A stretch of 64,000 nt of DNA. It comes from Galaxea fascicularis. Taxonomy: Eukaryota; Cnidaria; Anthozoa; Scleractinia; Euphylliidae. Every line of letters starts with the position of its first letter. Position 1 is the first letter of the stretch. A program made the translations under genes and the position numbers. Under the pieces are notes generated by a model. It ran no database searches. It was given only the letters and a program-made list of their open reading frames with translations, and was not told the origin of the DNA. The DNA lies in NCBI GenBank assembly GCA_948470475.1, contig OX419338.1, positions 5,817,205 through 5,881,204 on the forward strand, in the 5' to 3' direction. This document shows positions 11,775-24,000 of this stretch, in pieces.

Positions 11775-11968
11775 CACTTTGAATTCATTTTGGTAAAACC
11801 ACGACTCCGGCCAATTAGAAGGGACGTGAACAGTGTAACGAACCAATAAGATTTCTAAGCAAATGCATGTTAGCGAAGCCAAGCGCGAGAAAATGCATTC
11901 GAGCACGTCACGTCATGGTTTTGCTGACCAAGACACATTGTTTCTGACGATCAACTGAAAACCACCCC
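11775..11968. repeat. Diverged copy of the AGAGTGGTTTTCA MITE family
   Basis: Retains the right end CAACTGAAAACCACCCC, GCCAAGCGCGAGAAAATGC and the TGGTTTTGCT block seen at 15297-15580. The left end is unclear. Confidence 0.5.
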
Positions 11969-11971
11969 ATT

Positions 11972-12003
11972 TTGAGCAACAACAACAACAACAACAACAA
12001 ACA
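11972..12003. repeat. (AAC)n microsatellite
   Basis: About nine AAC units. Confidence 0.9.
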
Positions 12004-12281
12004 TTCACACGTGCAAACTGCATCAGGTTTCGAAACATGATGCAGCTTGACTGTCGAGAACGAGTACTTTTTGCAAAACCACTAATTATATTAACTAATG
12101 TTAAAAGTACCTGCTGTAATCACCGTAGATATTATGTTATCAGCTGCAGTGATGACAGCAGATATCGTACTGATAACTGCGGTCATTCACAGTTTGTATC
12201 ATGCTGAAATTGCACCCAGGTGAAATATCAACGAAACTCCAAACTAAATTGCAGAGGAAAAATTCCCTCATTAAGTGTCCT

Positions 12282-13298
12282 TCAGGATTTTTCCAGTGCT
12301 GCGGAGATGGAACTTTCCAGAACTGAGACCCACTGATGCTTTTGCTCCCACGAATGTGATTGGCATAGCCAAAGCCTCTTTGGTGATACGATAGTGAAAG
12401 CGTTTTTCACGTCTACAATTCAAATAAAACGAAAATCAAGATATACTCGATTCTGACTCTGTGAAAGAATGCTAACTTTCTATGACAAATTACTCACTTT
12501 ACTGACTCTGTCAATGAATGCTAACTTTCTATGAAAAATTACTCACGGCTCTGCTTGAGTATCAGAAGAGATCACTGACCAAAGCTCATCACACAAGAAA
12601 GTTCTAAAGATGAATGCGATGTTCATGGCACAAGTACACTTAACTATTTTCAGGCGAAACGAATGTCTGATTATGTCAACCGCGGTAAAAAGGCAGCTAA
12701 GCTGCCATGAAGAGATTCAATAGCTGACTATGCGAGTACTAGTCCTTTGTGAGGGCGAATCCTCGACAACAATACTTCTTTCTGAAGAACTTTGGGCACT
12801 GTGTCTGTGGGGAAATGCAAGACTGAGGAAAGTTTGTATATCGTAGATCTTGGCCCTCTTTCTCGTATTTAGCTCATAAAAGCATTTGTACTAAGGCCCA
12901 TTTCAAACGTGGATTTTCACATGTGCCGAATCTAATGCAAATGAGGGAAAAAAAAAAGATTTTCTCATTTGCATTAGATTCGGCACATGTGAAGTTCGAC
13001 GTTTCAAGCGGGTCTAAGCCAACACAACATGTAAGCTGCACCAATCAGCACACGCTGCAGCAACATGCAACTGGCATCACGTAGGAAGCGCGGGAAATGT
13101 AGTCTCCTTCGCAGCCGCTTTTTGGGCTGTCACGGCTGCGAAGGAGACTAGGGAAATGAAGGAACCGGAAAGAAGGAAGCAAAAACCTTTAACCCTGACA
13201 CTGGTCATGTGCGCCCTAATTAAAAGGTAGACGTTTAATCAAGAATTATTGTAATGGTAGTAATATTTAACAACTATTCCTCGAGCCCAAATGGGCTC

Positions 13299-13329
<31 letters not shown>

Positions 13330-13350
13330 TGGGCTATTGACTCAGGGTCC

Positions 13351-13391
<41 letters not shown>

Positions 13392-15007
13392 GTTGGTCAA
13401 AAAAATATCGAGACAAAACATCTTTCGCTAGTGAAAGCTAGACTTTAATTCTTATTTGCCGCCAAAACAAAGACGATAGAAACAGTAGTTGCAAAAGGAG
13501 TCACATTTACGGTAACATTTGTCAACAGTTCAAATTTATTTTGTGCATTCCTACCGTTAAATATCTTCATTCCATATTTACTTAACTTCTTTGTAGATTT
13601 TGGTATAGTTTTATGTAATAATGAGCTCAAATACTCGTCCCAAACTTCAGCAAAACGCGATTCAGCCGCCATTGGTTTGGTTTTCAAAGCCGGCGCTTAT
13701 CGCTACCAGTGGGCTGTAACAAATAGTAGCCTACTAGTAGCTCAACCGATCAGCAGCAGCATTGATAATAGACCACCAGTTGGATTTTACTAATAGCGTA
13801 TATTTAACTAATAATGAAAATTATTTTACATTTTTCTCGCCAATGAAACTGATTACAAGTTACTTATCCAGTAAAGCAAAGAGAAATAGAAAGAAATATC
13901 AAACTTACATTTAGAATCAGCTAGATTTTCCACTTTCAATTTCTTCAATGACACGCACGTTTGAAACCTGGGAGGAAAGTTAATCCATTGCTTTAGTTCA
14001 GGATACATCAAATGGTAGTCTAAGATTACTGGAAAAAAACGAGTATCTTCGCCGGAAAAAGATGGTGACATATTTTAATCTTAGAGGGAAAAAAACCTGT
14101 TTTTCTCAAAAACAAAGCAACAAAGTCAAAGGATGTTGAAATAAATTTATCAAACAAAATGCCTACGTAGTTGTACCGATTTTGCTAGCACAAAGGGCAT
14201 ATCTCGCGTATTAACTTGGGAATAGCCCTGGGGTATGTTCATTTCCCAACAGGAATGCATGTAATCAGCCACCGTTCCCTTTGTGTCTAAGCAACTAGCT
14301 GTCGTTCGGGGGGTGGCACCTGACCACGAATCAGAAAATACACATTAAAAGCTGCATTTTGAAATCATTGTTGTTCCATACTTGTAGTTCCGTTGAACCA
14401 GTCGTTGGAAAGGAACAAATTTGAAAGTCAGTGTGGCTACCAGCAAGGCGTCATTGAATAGAAACAAACCAAGGTCCCCCACTTGTTGGTACACTCTGTC
14501 GAGTCAGAAAAAGAAACATAATCTGGTTAATGACAAAAGAAAAAAAACAAAAACCGAACGTCTGAGATAAAGATCTTAGGCAAACGTAGCTACCGCTGCG
14601 AGTGCCTTAGCTTCGATTTCCTGTATTCCGGAATAAGGAGGCCGGCAGAGGTTCGTAAGGGATTTTCGGGTGCGCTTACAAATGGCGGGAGAGGTGGATT
14701 TTAAGGGAGGGAGAAGGCTTTTTATTGCAATACACTGAAAAACAAACAAACAAACAAAAAACGTATCAGGTTTATATCAGGTTACCAGAACGAAATACAC
14801 TAAAAGTCATTTTGTACAAAACTTATTTTATTTTCAGGCTTTCTTTTTGCAGCTGAATAAGTTGCAGCAGCAAAAACTGCGATGGTCCATCCACCTTTAC
14901 TGTTAGCCGTACCTGAATTCCGGTTTGACCTGTCTGCCAATGTTTGGAGTTGAGAGTAAGATGACATCTTCTTCACGAACAAAATGACGAGTTTTTTCGG
15001 CAAGAAC
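12282..15007 (-). CDS. ECT2L: ECT2L exons 26-29: PH domain and C-terminus
   Basis: Four exons encode the pleckstrin-homology domain that normally follows DH and helps membrane or GTPase binding. Exon 26 reads VLAEKTRHFVREEDVILLS, exon 27 contains VGDLGLFLFNDALLVA (the typical PH strand), exon 28 contains CVSLKKLKVENLADSK, and exon 29 contains NAFTIVSPKRLWLCQS then HQWVSVLESSISAALEKS before the stop at 12282. The W in HQWVSVL is the conserved tryptophan of the PH C-terminal helix. The protein ends at the PH domain, so there is no C-terminal tail. A strong AATAAA-type signal on the minus strand lies near 10.77-10.79 kb; whether the 3' UTR reaches it is unknown. Confidence 0.9.
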
Positions 15008-18000
15008 CTGAATGAAGCAAAAATAATTGACGAAAAAGGTTCGTATTTTGGAACAGTGCATCTTATAAAAGGGGCGAACGCTAATTATTTTTTAATGCCA
15101 TTATTTAGAAATGCAATGACCATCAGATGTGTAATGAAATTGCATTCATCTCTTTTGTTGTTCGCCTTTGCGGCCGCAAGATGTTCGTTTAAAGACTTTC
15201 AGAATAATTCAAGTGCTCTAAATACGGGGTTCATATTCCTGGCTAAGGAACAAGTTTTATGGTTTGAGCTAAGTGAGTAAAACAAATTTGAATCACAGAG
15301 TGGTTTTCAATCGAGTGTCGTAAACTAAACTAAAACCAAACCAATTACTTCGACCAATCACAAGAGACGAAGACAGCTCAGTGAACCAATCAGAATTTGA
15401 AGTAATTACATGCAACCGGCGCCAAGCGCGGGAAAATGCGCGCGTGTAACTCGTGATTGGTTTTGCTTCTCATTGGCTAAGAAAATGGCACGAGTTTTGT
15501 CAACCAATCACAGAGCGAAGTAAATTAGAACCGAAGCCAACGTGAATTACTTTGCTCGACACTCAATTGACAACCGCTCTAGAACCACATTGGGGGCCGA
15601 CCATTTAACTTTTGAGGGGGGGGATGGGTGATTTCTGGTCAGCAAGTTTTTTTTTTCCGAGCAACCTGGTGGGCAGGATATTTTTTTCCCTCCTAAATGC
15701 TCTGCAGGATATTTTTTTTACTCTCCTCATTTCTCTGCAGGATTTTTTTTTCCTCAAAAAGGTGTCGTGTTTACATTTACAGAATGTATTTACATTTAGA
15801 TTGTGGTTATTGCAGTAATAGTTCTATTATGGAGCTGCAAAGCATTAAAATGTTGTAAGCTATACAAAATCATTCTTGTATAGCTACCTGCTATGTTTTC
15901 GGAATGTCATTCTTTAGAATCATTTAATATTACCTATAACAATATTCTCATGTTATAAAGTGATGCTTCAGAGGTAGATTTGAAAATGTTTAGCTTCCTA
16001 ATTCAAAAAAATAGCAAAAAGCAGTTCAGAAATGCTCGTAGCATCGTAATTACTGCTAGAATCATTACTTACAATTTAAAAGTGGACTGAAATCTCCAAA
16101 ACAAATGTTTTATATATTGTCTTATATTATATGACATGGCAAAAACCTTATCAAGTTCAATAAAGTAATGACATGAAACTGCTTCAGTTGAAAATATTAA
16201 AAATGAACAAATTATTTTTCTTTGTCTAATAAAACTTGATTCTTCAAATAGAAAAAATTACCTCCATTACTGCTTGTGATAAGCTAACGATGTTTGGATA
16301 CAGTGCGAGCCAGCAAGCCAGAAATCGCTGATCCCAATAACCACAAGCTACCTAAGGAATTGTAGGCTAACTGCAGTGCTAACTAGGCTAGCAAATTTGT
16401 AATTTAGGCTAACCGTAATGGCTTGCATGACTCCTATGACTTGGAGCCATGTGAACCGAGCAAGCGAGAAATCCCTTATCCCATTATAAGGGCAATTCGC
16501 AAGCTACCTAAGCTAACTGTAGGCCAACCAGTGTGACATTTAGGCTAACCAGAGTGTTATTTAGGCCAATCAATGTGCTATTTTAATAGGCTAACCAGAG
16601 TGGCTCGCCGGCTTGCAGATTATCCGGAATGGTTGCAGTTTTGCCGAGAATTGTAAAGCCCCCCAGGAATGATGAAATAGCTTTGCAACATTTTTTTTCT
16701 TGCTTGCAGCAGTGCAAGAATTTTTTTTCTATTTCATTTGTGCTGCATGCAATTTTTTTCTTCCACCAAGCGCTTGCAGGAAATTTTTTTTCAAAATCAC
16801 CCCCCCCCCCCCCTCAAGAGTTAAATGGTCGGCCCCTTAGGGAGTTTTAGCAGCGACGACGGCGACGGCAACGAAAACGTCATTTCAAAATATAACTTCT
16901 CTTTTGTGTATCTATTTCGCAATTATTGAAATTTGTTTAACTTGGAAAAGGCTGACGAACTGTCCAGGAACTAAATTACTATGAACGGTGTTAAAGCATG
17001 GAAAAAGAAGGAAACTTTGGCGCCTTGCGCTCACGTTCTCGAGAAAACATAAAATTTGGTCATTTCGCGCTGTTGTTTTGCAGAGGACGGTAAAGAAATG
17101 TACAACTGAAACTGTAAAAGCACGTGCAGAGCGATTGTTTTTGCTCATTAAACCTATTGTTTTGTGGCGTTCTCGTTGCTGTTACCGTCCTAGTTGCTAA
17201 AACACCCTATTATGTTAATGTTCCTCTCCTATATGAGATTTTTTTTAACACTAATCCTTCCCTGGCCTAACAAAAAATTGTGACAGGACTTACTGGGCAG
17301 TTGATTATTCTCCTTTGTAAATCTTGAAGAAACTTCTCCCTTTCCAGGCGTTGCTTGTACTATCACAGATCAAAATTTCACAATCAACTACTGTTTTATT
17401 ATCACGAATATTTCAGTGAATCTAGTTGGCTCTTTTGTCGCCACTATGTAATCCATACTCAGTGATTTCCATGCCTTCGAATGCGATCTTTGGCCTAAAT
17501 TACACATGAATTGAATGACGCAATACTACTCGAAAGTGTGAAAACAAGTTGCCTTTTACAATGAAAATGGTTGTGGAAACAAGGCTTTGCATGAGCTCTG
17601 TGGAAAGAGGTAAGATCAAATGAGAATCAAAGCTTCATTGATTATTCGCATAATTATTAGGTCCCGTTTTTTACCTGTCTAAATAAAGTATCAAGGTCTT
17701 TGAACTTCGCAATCGCTTGTTTAAGGTTTTTTCTGTCAATGTGATCGGATGGAGTGTACTTGAAGAATGACTCCAAAAGCTCAACGTAACTAGAGCAAAA
17801 CACAAAACAAAGGCCGTAAGTACCTCATGGAAACACTGGTGAAGCATACACTCACAGGGATTTTGTTCATTTTGCCGTCAAAACCCAGTAGTTCACTTAA
17901 CCAGCGCACAAAATGCTAATCACATACAATGAAGAACACAGTCCAAGTGAATTCTTCAGCAGTTCAGTGACGGTCTGGCTACAAACCATAACAGTTTCTA

Positions 18001-21000
18001 ATTACTATAAACAGCTAAGCTAACATGTACAGCTTTACTTGTGTTTTGAAGGGAAAGCATGAAACAAAAGGTTCACCTTTTCAACTGAATTGAAAACCAT
18101 TCCCTTTCTTGCAAACCGTACACAAAACACTTTGGTTACTGTTACATTCATGGAACTATCTTCAAACCAGTAAATTTCAACACGGCTTTAGTATTTTTAG
18201 ATCTATGAGTGATCCAAATGTCAAATAAGGCAATCACGGGATGGTGACAGTAGCTGAAATATAGATAGTTCCGTCCTACTACCGCCGTGTCGAACTCAAT
18301 CGATCGAATTAAATTCGACAGGTTGCCGTGCTACACGGCAGTAACACGACTTGGTTTCAAACGTCGTGCTACTACCGTGTCGAACTTACTTCATAAATTA
18401 TAAACACATTTTAAAAGTCAGCATAACCGGGTTCTTATGGTTTGACGCATGTTAACAGCAACAGTTTTTAATTCGACTGAATTAAATTCGACGTCTGAAA
18501 CCAAACCGTCCTGGAGTCGTGCTAAAGTCGAGCCACCTGAGCACGGCAGTAGCACGACGTTTGAAACGGGCCTAATCCAATCAACATTCGACATAAAACT
18601 TTCGAGCTTCACATGTGCCAAATCTAATGCAAATGGAGGAAAACAATAGATTTTTCTCATTTGCATTAGATTCGGCACATGTGAAGTTCGACGTTTGAAC
18701 CGGGCCTAGGCCAGGAATACATGATTGTACCATTCAATTTCGCGTTGAAAACGAGAACTAAAAATCCGTTACGGATTAGACCAGTTTTTTAACCACAATA
18801 CAATCAAACGTACTCACCGTTTGATCCGTCTTCCAGGAAGGAAAAACAATTCAGCTAAACTAAGAATAACAAAGAAACAAAGACCATAACTAAAAAATCA
18901 ATTTTTGAGGAGCCAGCCGCCATTCATTGCAGATTTTATCAGTAAGGCTTGTGAACAGTGAGACAGCGAGGTGTGTAAACTTCCATAGACAGTCTTACAT
19001 CTAACGACGCATGTATAATACCCTAAATGATCTAAATGACGCCTCACAAGTTCCCCCATACAATTTTCATATTGTGATAAACGCCCCGTATCCAATAAGA
19101 GCCCCCCTTCAAAAATAAGACCAATCAGTGCAATGAATTAAAAAAGCAAAGTAAAACAACGAGAAATAAAACTGTAATCAAAAATTTGTCGAGCTGCTGG
19201 TTTAATCAGGAAAGGTTTGGAAACTGTATCTTGTCAGTGAAGCCCCGCCCTACGGCCACTTCGTAAATGCGGCCACAGCGAAACGCCACAAAATTATTTT
19301 AAACAATGAGATATCGCGAATTCAGTTACCGCAGTTGTAATACGACCCAGTTTGTCGCATGGATTTTTGTTAGTTGCACTTGATGTTTTGTTCCTGTCTT
19401 AAAATATCCGGCAACATTCAAAAGGTCAATGAAAGGAAGCAAAAATGAATTGGACAGCCTGCTATTGACTTTCAGAACTAAGATCAAATGTTTATTTTTC
19501 CATAGTGCCTTTGTAGGTCACTTAATATTTAGAAAATTGGTAGTTTTGTTTCTACGCAGGTGTTCGGAAAAAAAAAGGAAAAAAAACGCCTAGTTTCCTA
19601 GAAATTTTCCGTCAACTATGGGAGATAAATACGTCGGAAAAGGCGTTTTGCAAAAGTGCATGCGAAGCACGAGGCAAGACGATCATTTGGACCAAGTATT
19701 GAACTATCGTCTTGCGCTATTGACGAGAAAAGACAATAACGTAACAATTTCGCCGTTCCCTCTCAACACCTCTAAAGATAGTCCGATTTCATTTGTAAGC
19801 AATCTCACTGACTTGTCGACGTTACGATTTAGAATGAAAGGCTCAAGTGAACTATCACCATCACCATAGTAACTACCTCAACATCTCTGTATTTGGCTGC
19901 TTTTCGTGGCGCCCAAGAAATGAGCGAAACTGAGGGTTCTGTTCTTTACACTGAAAAAGTAAAAGTAAAATGAAATGGGTGTCAGTAATCATAAGAGCTG
20001 GTGGTCCTTCAGAAGCTGCTGACACGATAAATGTATACAAGTAAGCCATTTTGCAATAACGAATCTCGTCAATCGAATGCCGTTTCAGGTCCTCCCTTGA
20101 CATGACAGGAACCGAAATTCACTGTCTCTTTCCAAATTAGAGTTAACCGCGCAGATAACCGCAAAGATGTGATCATGATTCACTCAGTTACTCCGCAGCT
20201 CTTTACAATAAATACTTCCCATCAAGCGATTTTTCTACGCGTGCAAGTCACATTAAAGAACGTAAAACCTTTGCTAACAATGAAGACAATGCTGACGAAG
20301 ACAACGACAAAGCTAACGATGACTTGGCAGGATGACCGCAGAGAGCGTTAAAGCGACCGGAACAGCAATGGCAACGAGAACGCCACAAAACAATAGGTTC
20401 AACGAGCAAAGACAATCACTCTACACGTACGTTTTACATTGTTTACATTCACTTTACACGCAATGAAGACAGTATTACTTCAATGTATACAATTACAGGA
20501 TACCTAGAAATTGGTCACTCACCCGCTCTAACGCCTGCAGCGCGACGGGGTAGTTGTTGAGAAAATTGGTGTACGCACGCAGTTGTGTTGTAAAGTTGAG
20601 AAAAATGTCTCCCAGCATCTGGAGAAAAATAACACTACAGCTTTATTTTTAAGCACAAACGTTTGGACGCCTTTTGACTTTTTGAAGTTTATTATCCTCA
20701 TAAGGCCTACATAAGGCCTAACGTGTAGTTTCTTCATTTCCAGAAACAATTAGTAAAAAGGGAAAGGGTGGTATTCAGCCATATTTTAGACCCAACACAG
20801 AAATCACTATTTATTCAGAATAATTTTTTTTTACACTGATCAGTTAACGATACCCTGGTCGTAGACCTAAGCTGTAATTTTGTACGCTCACCTCAAACAA
20901 AAAGCAATCCGACCCCTGCCTAACCTGAGAACGGGGGTTCTTTTTTTTGGGTTGGGGGGTAGAAGGAAGGGGGTTGGGGGGGGGGGGAGAACGCATGCGC

Positions 21001-24000
21001 TGTCTGCAATGGTAACGACGACTACGATGTCGCGTATTCAACGATACTAAACATCAGTCCGCTTTTATGTCAATAGAAAACGCTTAGATCATGTCTAAAC
21101 AGCGAGAAGAAGAATGTTTGTGGACTAACTTGATGCGAATCCCATTCCTCCAAACGGCTTGACAGGTTATTGGCTAGGAGACTGAAAAAGAGAGAGACGG
21201 AATCTTCATAAGTTGGAACGAACCAAGCGTTTAAATGTTACATTATTATCAATTTTTTAACTGAACATATCACATGAAACGCACATAGCACTATTAAGGC
21301 AAATCGAGTACACTAATTAAAAAACAGTACTCATAGCTACATGCTATTAGAATAAATCTACTAGCGTTCTATCACGAATGCCGGTCTCTGATTGGCTATG
21401 CTACTCGCTATCTATTCTGTGGTACAAATTGAGTAGCGTTTGCCAACAAAATGGCGGCCGCTTCCTCGTGTTTTTAAAGTGTCTGCGGGGAGAATTTAGA
21501 TAATTTACTTGTTTAGTTTTGAACGAGTAGTAGATTTATTCTAAAACAATTAGATTAGATTGTTCGTTCGTCTTCGTAAGCCGTGCCGTCTAGTACATTG
21601 CATGTACGCACATCACAAGAGAAGGTGCAGTTACATTTCGTTTCACTGACATACCCGCTGAGCGCCAGCAACGTATCGCTATCAGCAAATAAAATTTGAA
21701 TGTTCGCCAAGCTGATTATGGCTCTGAAAGAGAGTGTAAAACAATGTATATTTTCATCTACCTTGACAGGTGTAGGGAGCTTGCAATAGGCCTTACGCAG
21801 GATTACGCCAGGTGTCCAAACTTTACCCGGCCAAGCCTCGTTTGCGCTAATTTTTTTCTCATTCTCTGGACCTGCATGTGCACATTCTTTACAATTATGC
21901 TGCTTTGGGATTTAGTTCAGGCTAAAATTTACAAGTTTGAAATTCGAAAACGAGGCTTGGTGGTGAAATTAGGTAGTGTAGCGTCAACACACATAATGGC
22001 CATTAAAATCAAGCAAACGTTTGGTAGTCACTTGGACCCGCTCACGATAAACAATTAAATTTCTGCACAAAATCAAGCCCTTGGTACCAAGAACAGCCAA
22101 CCAAACAAACAAACAAAACAAAAACGAAACAAAAATTTATGACGAGGTAAAAAAATAAAACGGTGACTACGGTGTAGTTGTTGAATGCCAGCCCCAGTAG
22201 CCCTCGATCCAAGATTAATAGCATCAACTTTAATTCAAAATTCAACTTTCTGTGTAAGTGACTTTCAATTCAATTCACTTCAGATCTCTGAACACCAAGA
22301 AGTCTCGTTCGTCATGGTCAAGTGAATAAACCACTCTTCCAAGTGAGAGAAAGTACAAACACCATCAGCAACCTTGTAGCAAGTGAACCATATAGGGCAG
22401 GGACCAAAGAGGAGACGAGAAAGGTTTTAGCTTGTTCCACCTTTATTTCCTACTGGGCTTTAAGACCCCTATTGGTTGACTTGCACCAGTCTCTCCGTGC
22501 GCAATTTAGCTCCGTCGATCGTAAACGTGTCTCCAGGGTCTGGAATTAACTTTTTTATGTAGGCGCCAACTGGCAATCAAATACAAATTTTTGGTCGCCA
22601 GAGGGAAAAATTCCCCCTCCCTTTTTTTTTTTTAAGTTTAAACTAAAAAAAAAATGCATGGTATGTACATTTTATGGTGAAAAATTGCACTATTTCTCGT
22701 TTCCGATACAAGAAAACATAAAAAAACTCGTTCTGATCGTAGCAGATCGTACTGTTGTGGAGGTAGATTAACCGGAAGGTTTGTTTCACTGTTAATTCAA
22801 AAACATCAACAAGACAAAAAGTAAGACATCTTGTTGGCAAATAGCTTCGAGATTTATTCTTAGAAATCACTTTCTCTGAACGTTGAAAGTTCACAATAAC
22901 AACCAGCTCATTTATAAGTCGCCAGCTGGCGACCAGCTATGAAATTCTGGTCGCCAGCGCTCAATTTTTAGTCGCATTGGCGACCAGGAAGGCGCAATTT
23001 CGGACCCTGGTCTCGTTCACTTAGTCACCTGTCGTGAGCTCTTCCCCCAGTAAGTCATGCGCAAAGAAAAGGAGCTCCACATTGGGCAACGCATTGGGCT
23101 ACTTTCGAAACATCCAAATTAAGTTTGACAGCGAGGCCCAGAAGACAAAAACAAAAATGAATTGCAAGGAGAGTGAAAGATGATTAACATAACTTTCATT
23201 TTCCATTGTTTTTGTCCTCTGGGCCTCGTTATCATGTCGAATTTTGATATTTTGAAAGTAGATGAAAGCTTTCAAACTGAAAGCTCTTTTAACAAGGGAA
23301 CAAACGCATCACCTAGCTTAATACACTAACTTGGAATTGAACGAGAGCTTAATGCGTCACAGCGAGGATAAGAAAAGAAAGGGAAAATCTATCTTTCATG
23401 TATTTACCATACTTAATTAAATTCAGAGCGACATTTTTTTCCCACTGCGCGTACGACTTTCATCGATATTAACATATTGACATAGACTTGGTTTAATGGT
23501 CTAGTTCCCCTCAGTGGTAGAGCATCTGAGCTGGTAATCGGAAGGTCATAGCCTTGATTCACTTTGCGAGAACTCGGGTTTTTCTATTTTCAAGATACTT
23601 GTGTCACTCTCTAAAAGCAAACCTGTTTGAAGAAAGGGCGGCTTGAAGAGGCTTCTTGAAAACGTCTTGAATAATAGACAAGCAGTTCATATACGCCAAC
23701 TCGGTTGACAAGATCTCTTGGGCAATCAGCGTTCTCTTTTCACCAGCTGACATGCCTGGCTTAGGGGCTATTTGCTGCTGTAACAGAAGAAAACTGAAAA
23801 TTAAATTCAAGGATCCGCACTTGGTTTTTGCGCATCTTAAACTCTGTCTTCATTTTGCGTTTTAACAAAAAGTGAATGGCTAAACAATCTGTCACGTCCC
23901 TATTTCTGAATCCCAGTTTGTAGATATTTCCACCTCACACATATTCTCTAATCGATTGTCAAATCTCCAAGAATCTTCACAGAAGTTTTTCTTTTGTTGA

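Noticed and set aside
14984..15280. 98-codon plus frame
   Set aside because: Overlaps ECT2L exon 26 antisense for its first 24 nt and shows no domain.
23492..23570. tRNA gene
   Set aside because: A-box-like part only; anticodon arm and acceptor stem cannot be folded, so SINE relic.
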